From Pelecanus crispus (lineage: Eukaryota > Chordata > Aves > Pelecaniformes > Pelecanidae): a DNA stretch of 64,000 nucleotides. The position numbers and the translations under genes are program-made. Position 1 is the stretch's first letter, and each line of letters starts with the position of its first letter. Below the pieces are notes generated by a model. That model was not told where the DNA came from, ran no database searches, and was given only the letters and a program-made list of their open reading frames with translations. Shown here one piece after another: positions 54,701-62,236 of the stretch. Location of the stretch: positions 127,020,309-127,084,308 of the forward strand of contig NC_134643.1 in NCBI RefSeq assembly GCF_030463565.1. The letters run 5' to 3'.

Positions 54701-57354
54701 GACATAATGTACCGAGGACTCACCTGTGAAAGTACACTGTGATACCATACCTTACTACAATACATTAATCCAGTCTTACTCCTGCCTATTCACTGAATAA
54801 GGAGACAATCAAATCGGAGTGAGGGAGGCAGGTTTTTTTAGGAAAAGAATGAACACCCTGTATTGTATCACAAGACATGGCTAACAATATTTGCCAGCCA
54901 TAGCAGAGAATGCCTCCCTTTCCCAGAGAAGGTAGATTAAGAGGATGACATGAAAAATAGATGAAAAATAGAAGAAGTGCTCAGATACTTAGGAGTGGTG
55001 CATTGTGATTAATATCCTTGGAAACGTTTTTTTTTAACTCTAGGAGTGAAAGTCTTTACTATCGATTTGTAATGCAGATATGCCTTGTTTGTTGTTGATT
55101 TTGTTTTGCTTTGTTTATTAAGGAGACTAACACTGAGGTGCCAAATCTTGAAAGCATTCACATCATCAGTGTCTCACCTTGGTTTGAGCTCAGTCAGGAC
55201 TGCTAGAGCTGGGCTGCTCTGCAAGTTTGCAGTCCATACCTGGGCCGTAGTCTCTGCTGACAGAATTGCTGAAAGCACAGCTTTTCTTAGGCATGAATCC
55301 TACTTTAAATAATCTCCACTGTAAACTACAAGTTTTATTAAAGCATGGTTTTCCCCACATCTGGTGCTTTATGAGCTATGAGATTTAGCCATAAGACTTA
55401 ATAGAAATTACTGTGGGGGCAGCTAATGCTCCATGAAAGCTGAGGTAGCAGTATGTCAGCCAAGTCAGTAGATAAACCTATATACTTGTAACCAAGTGCC
55501 TTTTCTCTGGTGTAGTCATTCAGTAGTGCTCACAGTATCCCCATATTCATCTAGATTAACATGTATTTGTGGTTTGATTGTCAGGGGTAACTTCCCACTC
55601 TCTTCTCTGGTGCCATCGGAAAGTTATGAAGACTACGTAAGCAGAAGCTCTGCAGTTATAAAACAGATCATCACTGCCTGCCCCAGTAAAGGTAAAGCTT
55701 TCAGATCTTTGTATATTCTGTCAGACACTTTCAGTAACAGGAACAGGCAGAGATTTGCCAACAGAAGCACATTTAACATGAGTTGTTAGTATCGCACAGA
55801 GCTTAAGGTAGACTCTTAGTCCCTGTCCTGGGCTACACTAAATCGAAATATGTGCAATTTATGGGATAGAAATGAAAAAGTGAAATTAAACAGAAGACAG
55901 TAGAGTACTAAATTACAAGAGTATACTCTTTGCTTGGTCTTTCTACATCCAGATGTAGCTCAGCATAAGATAGTATGCTTTTCTGGAAAGCCTTTTTTTC
56001 TCTTTTCCTAGCAAATGCTTTCTCTCACTAGCTGGCATGCCTACAACACACCAGACTTTTTCTGACCAGCACAGTACAGCCTGCCACATTATCAAGGAGG
56101 TCTGAAAAGATGAACAGCCCCAAAAGAGCATCATACCCATCTGCTGATGGCTAACCTGACAGTGCTGCAGCTCCCTTATGACTTTGCTTTGCTTTCTCTG
56201 CTATATCAGGTGTCATCCTCATTGTGGGCCATGGCTCTTCCTTGGCATCTTTCACCCGACCTCTGATAGGGCTCCCTGCCAGAGACAGCAGTGACTTTGC
56301 CCAGGTGGTGCGAAAGGTAAGAAGATTTTTTTCAGCAGGAAGTTTTCTTTTTGTTTTATTATACTTTCAATAAGGAGCCTGCTTATGCAGTGAGACATGC
56401 ATGTAACTGCATGCCAACACCAATGACATTAGCTTTCTCATTACAAAGGGAATCTCATGTAGTTTTAGCAAAGCACTGGAGGTCAAGAGAAGGATTTTCT
56501 GGTGAACAGTATGTGACAAACAGCTAAGTCTTTGGAGATTTTCATCCAACTCCCCTGGAAAGTCAATGCCAGGTAACAACTACAGACGAGAGGAACTTTT
56601 GGAAACCTCTCCATCTGGAGCTAGCCTCCTTCCTTTAGAAACAGGGCTGAGAGTCTTCCCTCTCTTCCCCATGGTGTTGTGAGATTGACCTGCAGCTACA
56701 TTCAGGGAGTCACTCTTTTAAGAAGCTGTGTGGTTTTTGAGTCACTGTAAGTTCACAGCTTTGGTGCTCAGCTACAGAATGAAGCGGAGAAGGGTTTCTT
56801 GCCAGCTTTGCAAGTGGGCCCTGTGCTTGAGACTTGGTCATCAAGACTTTTTGTTTACTTTGTGTATTATCACCAGTGGCAGAATTCTTCACCCCAGTTT
56901 TCCTTACCATCTGCCTTGGTACAACCAACCAGAGAATTCAGTCTTTAGACATATTTTTACTACCACTGTCAATGCATAAGAAGGAGTGAATATATTTTGA
57001 TCATCAAATCCAAGTATGAATGTGGGGTGATGACACAAGTTCAGCTTTCACCCCCCAGGCCTCCAGTCTGTTTTTAGTTCATTTCAGAAGCAGCAAAATG
57101 TCCTGGTCTCCCCTCCCAGAACAGTCTCAGGGTCTGCTCTCTTCTGTAGGCAATCCCCCTCTTTCATGTCAAAGCAATGACACTGCTAGTAACTCTGCTG
57201 GTAACTTCTTTCCTAGATCCCTTCGCTGGGCATGTGTTTCTGCGAAGAACTGAAAGAGGAAAACAAATGGCAGATGGTCAACCCACCAGTGAAGACATTG
57301 ACTCATGGAGCAAATGCAGCGTTTAACTGGAGAAATGGTATCGTGGAAGATTAG
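34701..57354 (+). CDS. UBASH3A: Ubiquitin-associated and SH3 domain-containing protein A (TULA/STS-2), whole gene span, 14 coding exons
   Basis: In mammals this is a lymphocyte adaptor that dampens T-cell receptor signalling by binding ubiquitin and CBL and by weak phosphatase activity. Fourteen exons with GT-AG sites and matching phases join to 626 residues; the short human form has 623. Domains: UBA (about 20-62); a 2H-phosphoesterase-like domain with both H-x-T motifs (His110/Thr112 and His196/Thr198); SH3 (about 244-303); and a histidine-phosphatase domain (about 360-626). Phosphatase residues kept are His369, Arg372, Arg451, Glu479 and His553. The Arg that should open the RHG signature is His368 instead. 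The start ATG is in GAGGAGATGG, a strong context, and the N-terminus [12 protein letters not shown] is conserved. Divergent neighbour of TMPRSS3. Confidence 0.97.
37868..37985 (-). mobile_element. CR1 LINE 3' tail fragment in UBASH3A intron 1
   Basis: On the plus strand it starts ATCATAGAATCATAGAATTG and continues with GGTTGGAAAAGACCC and GTCCAACCATTAACC. It is antisense to UBASH3A. A 55-bp unrelated segment separates it from the next CR1, which begins anew near its own 3' end, so these look like two insertions or one split copy. Confidence 0.88.
38041..38772 (-). mobile_element. CR1 LINE with partial ORF2 C-terminus in UBASH3A intron 1
   Basis: On the minus strand a CR1 ORF2 frame is open from about 38772 to 38132: [55 protein letters not shown] and [13 protein letters not shown]. 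This is the region after the reverse-transcriptase core. It is truncated upstream, as is usual for CR1. It is antisense to the host gene. The ORF extends into flanking sequence beyond 38772, which is not CR1. Confidence 0.93.
39063..39116 (+). CDS. UBASH3A: UBASH3A exon 2 (UBA)
   Basis: This 54-nt exon encodes [18 protein letters not shown] (39-56), the rest of the UBA helices. Acceptor TTTCCCTAG, donor AAATG|GTAAGT, phase 2 to 2. Intron 2 (39117-40735) shows only T- and A-rich stretches. Confidence 0.95.
40736..40922 (+). CDS. UBASH3A: UBASH3A exon 3 (end of UBA, first H-x-T motif)
   Basis: It encodes residues 56-118: [31 protein letters not shown], then [11 protein letters not shown] with the first 2H-type motif (His110, Thr112). 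Acceptor GATTTCAG, donor ACG|GTAAGG, phase 2 to 0. Intron 3 (40923-43231) shows nothing recognisable. Confidence 0.98.
43232..43430 (+). CDS. UBASH3A: UBASH3A exon 4
   Basis: It encodes residues 119-185: [18 protein letters not shown], then [11 protein letters not shown] and [14 protein letters not shown], within the 2H-phosphoesterase-like domain. Acceptor CTTTCAG, donor GGCAG|GTAGGA, phase 0 to 1. A longer human isoform has an insert after this exon; I did not find a matching exon in intron 4 (43431-44144). Confidence 0.97.
44145..44314 (+). CDS. UBASH3A: UBASH3A exon 5 (second H-x-T motif)
   Basis: It encodes residues 185-241: [16 protein letters not shown], which carries the second 2H motif (His196, Thr198), then [13 protein letters not shown]. 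Acceptor ATTCCTAG, donor TCAG|GTACTG, phase 1 to 0. Intron 5 (44315-45252) holds a 27-bp tandem repeat. Confidence 0.98.
44841..44905. repeat. 27-bp tandem repeat in UBASH3A intron 5
   Basis: The unit AGTCAGATCAGTA plus an ATAT run occurs at 44841-44867 and 44868-44894, followed by a partial third copy (44895-44905). The copies differ by a few bases. Confidence 0.9.
45253..45461 (+). CDS. UBASH3A: UBASH3A exon 6 (SH3 domain)
   Basis: It encodes residues 242-311: a complete SH3 domain with [41 protein letters not shown] and Y. In the family this domain binds CBL and other proline-rich partners. Acceptor CCCCCCAG, donor CACAG|GTAAGT, phase 0 to 2. This exon is more GC-rich than its neighbours. 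Intron 6 spans 45462-46316. Confidence 0.98.
46317..46443 (+). CDS. UBASH3A: UBASH3A exon 7 (linker)
   Basis: It encodes residues 311-353, the poorly conserved linker between the SH3 and phosphatase domains, with many Asn, Ser and Thr. Acceptor TTCTACAG, donor CTTCAG|GTAATT, phase 2 to 0. Intron 7 (46444-48390) contains a CA/TA microsatellite. Confidence 0.94.
46571..46615. repeat. CA/TA microsatellite in UBASH3A intron 7
   Basis: The run consists of CACACACATATATATATG and then further CA units. It may be length-variable. Confidence 0.85.
48391..48499 (+). CDS. UBASH3A: UBASH3A exon 8 (phosphatase signature, HHG instead of RHG)
   Basis: It encodes residues 354-390. The histidine-phosphatase signature reads [20 protein letters not shown]. 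The catalytic His369 and Arg372 are kept, but the preceding Arg found in UBASH3A/UBASH3B is His368 (CAC at 48433-48435 or its immediate neighbour). Acceptor TACACAG, donor GATG|GTAAGA, phase 0 to 1. Intron 8 (48500-49888) contains a candidate alternative terminal exon. Confidence 0.97.
48715..48902 (+). other. Candidate alternative terminal exon of UBASH3A
   Basis: After an acceptor-like CCTCTGCAG the sequence is open, in the phase left by exon 8, for 62 codons to TAG (48900-48902). ATTAAA, a possible poly-A signal, follows at 48941-48946. The product would be a UBASH3A cut off just after the first phosphatase motif. I do not recognise the peptide, and an open stretch of this size can occur by chance. 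Confidence 0.2.
49889..50011 (+). CDS. UBASH3A: UBASH3A exon 9 (phosphatase)
   Basis: It encodes residues 390-431: [17 protein letters not shown], then FEHDPPLS and GIFQSRLIG. Acceptor ATTTCAG, donor ATAG|GTAAGG, phase 1 to 1. Intron 9 (50012-50814) shows nothing recognisable. Confidence 0.97.
50815..50907 (+). CDS. UBASH3A: UBASH3A exon 10 (phosphatase, Arg451)
   Basis: It encodes residues 431-462: [18 protein letters not shown] with Arg451, a phosphate-binding residue of the family. Acceptor CCCTCCAG, donor GCAGG|GTAAGG, phase 1 to 1. Intron 10 (50908-52009) holds a pyrimidine tract and a TAA microsatellite. Confidence 0.97.
51378..51446. repeat. Pyrimidine-rich tract in UBASH3A intron 10
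   Basis: About 69 bases are nearly all C and T on the plus strand (TCCTTCTCCCCCTCCC and similar). Such polypurine/polypyrimidine stretches can adopt triplex structures; no function is inferred here. Confidence 0.8.
51761..51798. repeat. (TAA)n microsatellite in UBASH3A intron 10
   Basis: Twelve or more uninterrupted TAA units are followed by a short GATGATGATG run. Confidence 0.95.
52010..52154 (+). CDS. UBASH3A: UBASH3A exon 11 (phosphatase)
   Basis: It encodes residues 462-510: [20 protein letters not shown], with the conserved acidic residue Glu479, then TSYR. Acceptor TTCTTGCAG, donor TACAG|GTAATT, phase 1 to 2. Intron 11 (52155-55584) is the second longest after intron 1; I see nothing recognisable in it. 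Confidence 0.97.
55585..55691 (+). CDS. UBASH3A: UBASH3A exon 12 (phosphatase)
   Basis: It encodes residues 510-546: [18 protein letters not shown], then IITACPSK. Acceptor ATTGTCAG, donor AAAG|GTAAAG, phase 2 to 1. Intron 12 spans 55692-56209. Confidence 0.96.
56210..56316 (+). CDS. UBASH3A: UBASH3A exon 13 (phosphatase second His)
   Basis: It encodes residues 546-581: [18 protein letters not shown] with the second active-site His553, then DFAQVVRK. Acceptor TATATCAG, donor AAAG|GTAAGA, phase 1 to 0. Intron 13 spans 56317-57216. Confidence 0.98.
57217..57354 (+). CDS. UBASH3A: UBASH3A exon 14 (C-terminus and stop)
   Basis: It encodes residues 582-626: [18 protein letters not shown], then [20 protein letters not shown] and GIVED, stop TAG (57352-57354). 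The human protein ends two to three residues after the same WRN block, so the length is normal. Acceptor CTTTCCTAG, phase 0. Confidence 0.98.
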   Translation: MPSLGMCFCEELKEENKWQMVNPPVKTLTHGANAAFNWRNGIVED

Positions 57355-57630
57355 AAGGCCGGCTCTGCCTTTGCAGTTGTCAAAAATGAGCCAAAGACAG
57401 TTTGTGGTTCAGCACAGTCCAGTGATTCATCCAGAAGACTTACAGAGGGTGGGAAACAGCCTCTCTGAGTTGTCAAAGCACAGAAAAACACTTCTGGGTT
57501 TGGTGCCTGAATTTTGTTTTTATTTCAGTGGCTGAGAAGAAGGAACCTAGGAACTGGCGTGCAAGTGAGAAATAACTCTTCTGGTGGTGAAGAAAGTAGC
57601 TTTTTATCTTTCCTGAGAGTACCAACATTT

Positions 57631-57636
57631 AATAAA
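57631..57636 (+). promoter_or_regulatory. Likely UBASH3A polyadenylation signal
   Basis: AATAAA lies 277 bases after the stop codon and is the first canonical signal downstream. A longer 3' UTR is possible. Confidence 0.5.
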
Positions 57637-57639
57637 TAC

Positions 57640-59676
57640 AGAACTACCTGATTATAAATTCCACTGCTAAAGGCACTAAAGTAGATGATGTTGCATTTTC
57701 CAAGACCAAAATACATCCAGCATGAATTGCTTTTTTTCATGTACTTGGATATTTTCAGACAAGCAGAGAAACTGGGACTGAAAAAAAAGCCACTTCCTAC
57801 CTGAAGCGGAGACCAGCTCTACCTAAAGCCACCGGCTTTCCTGTTCACTCTGTCAGTTCTGCGACAGCAAATACCACACTGACTATTTCTTTACCTCTGT
57901 TACAAAGGAGGTCCATTTTCTATCACAGTGACTCCCCAATTCAGCAATTCCCGAGTGATCTGTATTGCAAAAGGGACTACATGATTCCTTTTTGAAGAAA
58001 ACTGAGCTGATTGCTTTACTGTTGCTGGGACAAAGAAAGACGCCCTGTGTTACTGTACTGGTGACAAAACTGTGACATGAACAACTCTAACTGCTGAACA
58101 CTTCCTGAGAAGGCACTTGCAGGACAACAGCTTTGCTTAGTGCTGTTCCGTGCCAAATTGTATAAATGGTGACACACCTACCAGATGGGTCACCTGAAAG
58201 GTCTGTGTAGCTCTTCTCTTGGTGATTTGTTTAATTGAGGGAACATAGCCCTAAAATTTTATGCACAAACAGGAACATGCCTTTCCACAGTCTGTTTTCC
58301 TTTCTAGTTATCCTCTCAGATAACTACCTCTGGGAAAGCACAAGTGTTTCTTTCCATGAAAGGGAAAAATGAAGGTCACTCTTTCTCTCTTAGCATGACT
58401 AAAATGTTTTCTTTTTCACTTTTCACCTCCCTGCTCCTTCTTGACATAACTCTGCATGCATACTGTTAGCCATCAGGGCATGCAGTAGAGCCCATCCAAC
58501 ATTTAGGCTTTAGGGCTGTGTCGGACAAGCACCCTTATCTGTGGGTGTGGAGATTTTGTATCTTGGTCTTGTACCTGAAATGATTAATTTTGACATTCCA
58601 GCTCTGGTGAAGATGCTTGAGCTCTTGCTTTTCTGACAGTGCTGTAATTTTAAAGTGAAAAACAAATGCCCCAGGGCCAAGACAGGAGCTCTCTCTTTAG
58701 CTAGCAAGCGTTGCAAGGAAAGGCATGGGCCGGCATCGCTGGTTGCAGCTCGAGTGCATGAGATGAGTGGCTATGGATGCAGCCCCAGAAACAGGTAAAA
58801 ACCCCAAGCGTCTTCAGAGCCTTTTCTTGCTCCAGGGGAGCAGGATGCCACTGCAGCACTGAGAAGACTGTGGCTTGGTTACTTCTCCGCATCTCACCCT
58901 GTCACGCACTTGCTGTCAGCTGGGAGGGCCAGATGTGGTGAGGGATGATTTTGCACTGAGCCCCAAAGGCTCCTCTGCGGTCTTCAGGGAGGGCTGTGAG
59001 TCAGAAGTCTAGCTGAGAAAGGGCCATGCAATACAAGAAAATCAGCAGGTAGAGGAAGAGCAAGGTGATGAGGGAGGGAGCAACATCTCTGCCTTGTGCT
59101 CAGCCATGCTAACAGCAAGCAGCAAGGGTCTCCCACAGCTCCCTTGGGCTGCGCTCAGCCCCCAGCTATGGGGGCAAGCCCAACCCTGTGCTGGTGAAAA
59201 GCAGCCCCTTTGGGTGCCCTGTTTCCTCACCAAGGAACCTGTCCAAGTGGGAAGGGAGGGGGAAATGGGGACAGCGGGGCAATGGGGGTGGCATGGGGCA
59301 AGGACCTGGCCCTGGGCATGGCACATGTCTGGTCACTCCCGGGAGGTTCAAGCTCAATGCTCACAGAGGAGTCAGCTCCCACCTCACAGTGCTCCTGTGG
59401 AGCTTTCTTCTCTATGAAAGCTGTTGCTTTTAGTATGATTTGTTCTGATTTCATCAAGTGATTTTGAGCCATAGGACAGGTGTCATCTGAGAAGCTGTTG
59501 CCCCAGATTGAAAGCCCCATGTGAGAGATGTCCCAGCTCTGACCAGGGCTTGGGGGTGTGTGGTACCAGGGTTGTGGGAGTGTCAATGTGTGTTTCTGGG
59601 TCGACATTTTGCTAGGGATACAGCCTCTGGATAGGGACCTGGCTCTGTGTTAACACGTGGTAGCAGCTGTACTTAC
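57640..59676. other. Region downstream of UBASH3A, no gene seen
   Basis: Apart from likely UBASH3A 3' flank I see nothing. By human synteny RSPH1 (opposite strand) should follow, but I find no MORN-repeat exons here. A GC-rich patch near 59.1-59.4 kb carries overlapping open frames without recognisable domains. Confidence 0.45.
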
Positions 59677-60925
59677 AGAATCATAGAATCATAGAATCGT
59701 TTAGGTTGGAAAAGACCTTTAAGATCATCCAGTCCAACCATTAACCTACACTACCAAGTCCACACTAAACCAATCAAGGGTAGACTGGACTAAACCATTT
59801 CCCAGAGTGCCACGTCTACCTATATTTTGAATGTTTCCAGGGATGGTGACTCCACCACCTCTCTGGGCAGCCTCTTCCAATGCTTGACTACCCTTTCCGT
59901 AAAGAAATTTTTCCTAATATCCAACCTAAACCTCCCCTGGTGCAGCTTGAGCCCATTTCCTCTCATCCTATCGCTAACTACTTGGGAGAAGAGACCAACA
60001 CCCACCTCACTACAACCTCCTTTCAGGTAGTTGTAGAGAGCGATAAGGTCTCCCCTCAGCCTCCTTTTCTCCAGGCTAAACAACCCCAGTTCCCTCAGCC
60101 GCTCCTCAGAAGGCCTGTGCTCCAGACCCTTCACCAGCTTCGTTGCCCTTCTTTGGACACGCTCCAGCACCTCAATGTCTTTCTTGTCTTGAGGGGCCCA
60201 AAACTGGACACAGTATTTGAGGTGCAGCCTCACCAGCACCGAGTACAGGAGCACAATCACCTCCCTGCTCCTGCTGGCCACACTATTCCTGACACAAGCC
60301 AGGATGCTGTTGGCCTTCTTGGCCACCTGGGCACACTGCTGGCTCATGTTCAGCTGGCTGTCAACCAGCACCCCCAGGTCCTTTCCTGCCAGGCAGCTTT
60401 CCAGCCACTCTTCCCCAAGCCTGTAGCATTACATGGGGTTGTTGTGACCCAAGTGCAGGACCCGGCACTTGGCCTTGTTAAACCTCATACAGTTGGCCTC
60501 GGCCCACCAGTCCAGCCTGTCCAGATCCCTCTGCAGGGCCATCCTACCCTCCAGCAGATCGACACTCCCACCCAGTTTGGTGTCATCTGCAAACGGACTG
60601 AGGGTGCACTCAATCCCCTCATCCAGATCATTGATAAAGATATTAAAGAAGACTGGCCCCAAAACAGAGCCCTGGGGAACACCGCTTGTGACCGGTCGCC
60701 AACTGGACTTAATTCCATTCACCACTATTCTCTGGGCTTGGCCACCCAACCAGTTTTTTACCCAGAGAAGACTACACCCATCCAAGCCATGAGCTGCCAG
60801 CTTCCCAAGGAGAATATTATGGGAGACTGTGTCAAAGGCTTTGCTAAAGTCCAGGTAAATGACATCCACAGCCTTGTTACAGTCCATGCTACCTCTGTCC
60901 CTCACCTCTCAAAAACTGCCTTTTG
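59677..60925 (-). mobile_element. CR1 LINE with reverse-transcriptase fragment, one internal stop
   Basis: This is the longest CR1 copy in the window (about 1.25 kb). On the minus strand the frame runs from about 60905: [38 protein letters not shown] (the YADD-box equivalent), [16 protein letters not shown]. It meets TAA at 60431-60429 where the sister copy at 38.7 kb has Gln, then continues in the same frame to about 59820 with [20 protein letters not shown]. The 3' tail at 59677 carries tandem TCATAGAA units. The endonuclease and the start of ORF2 are missing. The element is dead but little decayed. Confidence 0.95.
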
Positions 60926-62097
60926 ACACAGCTTTTGCAGTCTGTGTCCCAGGTTTCAGCCTACCTGCTTTCAGCTTTTTGAGTTGCTCCAGCCTTGGGA
61001 CTGATCCCTCCTCCCTACATGAGAAGTGCAGGCAAGTCACAGGGAGTGTCTTTCTTCTCCAGTGGGGCAGGTGTCTATGCAACTATACTGCATAAGGGGA
61101 GGTCTTGACCTCGATGGCCCAGGCACGGAGGCCAGTTGGAGCGAAACAAAAGCCCAGGTGAGGATAAGGATGGATGGGAGCGACAGTGGTGCTCCAGGTT
61201 CACACAGGAAGGGAAAATGCTTGCTGCTGAAATGACACCCAGTGAGAGCAGGGCACGATGGCACACTGCCTGCCTGGGGATGGAGCCAGAGGCAGGTAAG
61301 GAGAGGCAGGTGAGACCTGTGCTCTCCTCCTTACATGATGCACCTGCCTGCAGGGTATGGAGTTGGCACTAACTGACAAGAAAGAGAAAAAGGAAACTTC
61401 CTTCAGGAACAGGAGTCTCCAAAGCCATTTAAAAGACTGGTCATTTTTAAAGCATTATTGGCATAAAATTTCAAGTGCTTTCATGAGAAACTTTCTCCTA
61501 TCTTTTTAGAAATAAGGGGGGAGGGGGTGTCTGTAATACTCTTAATCTTAGATTTTGCTGTAAATACCAGTTTGGGTTGGGTTAAGAATCTAGGTCTTCT
61601 TTTAAAACATCAAACGACATCTGTCCCTTCACTCAACGGCATCAGAAGTACTGTCAGGGTGGGTCTGTTGTGAAAAGTAACCTGTAAGAACAACATCATC
61701 TCCTTTCTTTGAACAGCTTTCCTACAGTGCTGCTGCCATGTGCAACATAGCAATGAAATACTTCTCTTTGCTTTTCACTCCTTTTGGTCTGCAGAAATAA
61801 TGTTACTAAAAGCCAGTTTACAGCACTCTAATCCTGTTATTGTCCATCAAGTTCCTATCCAAAACAAGCATGTGCCAGCTGCCCTAGAGGCAGGTGTTGA
61901 GAGGGGAGATGGACATGGCTGGGCGAAGTGCCTCTCTGTCTGGTAGGACCTTTCTTACAGGTTGGGGGGACATGGGGGAAGGATTCAACCAGCTTACCCA
62001 ATCTTGGCATGTAATCAAAAGGCCCACAGAGCATGAACAACACTATTTGCAAACTAAATATGCTTAATAGGCAGATTGCTAAGACACTTGAATCAAA
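60926..62097. other. No gene seen
   Basis: I recognise no exon, RNA gene or repeat between the CR1 and the SINE. Confidence 0.45.
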
Positions 62098-62236
62098 ATC
62101 ATAGATCATAGAATGCTTTGGGTTGGAAGGGACCTTGAGAGATCATCGAGCCCAACCCCCCTGCAGTAAGCAGGGATTGAACCTGTGAACTTGGCGTTAT
62201 TAGCACCGTGTTCTAACCAACTCAGCTAACCCGACT
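62098..62236 (-). mobile_element. tRNA-Ile-derived SINE with CR1-like tail
   Basis: Read on the minus strand the head is tRNA-like: A box TAGCTGAGTTGG (within 62217-62229), an anticodon loop CTAATAA giving AAT (Ile, 62201-62199), and B box GGTTCAATCCC (62183-62173). Instead of an acceptor stem it runs into TGCTTACTGCAGGGGGGTT and a CR1 3' end finishing ATTCTATGATCTATGAT. That is the layout of a SINE mobilised by CR1. From memory this matches the passerine TguSINE1 type. The missing acceptor stem rules out a working tRNA gene. Confidence 0.85.

Noticed and set aside
59880-60926. A 348-codon open frame on the plus strand, the longest in the window
   Set aside because: It is the antisense of the CR1 reverse-transcriptase frame, which itself reads as protein on the minus strand. 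The same antisense frame appears at 38198-38788 over the other CR1.
62157-62236. Possible tRNA-Ile(AAT) gene
   Set aside because: The internal promoter boxes and anticodon loop are present, but the sequence runs into a CR1 tail with no acceptor stem, so it is a SINE head.
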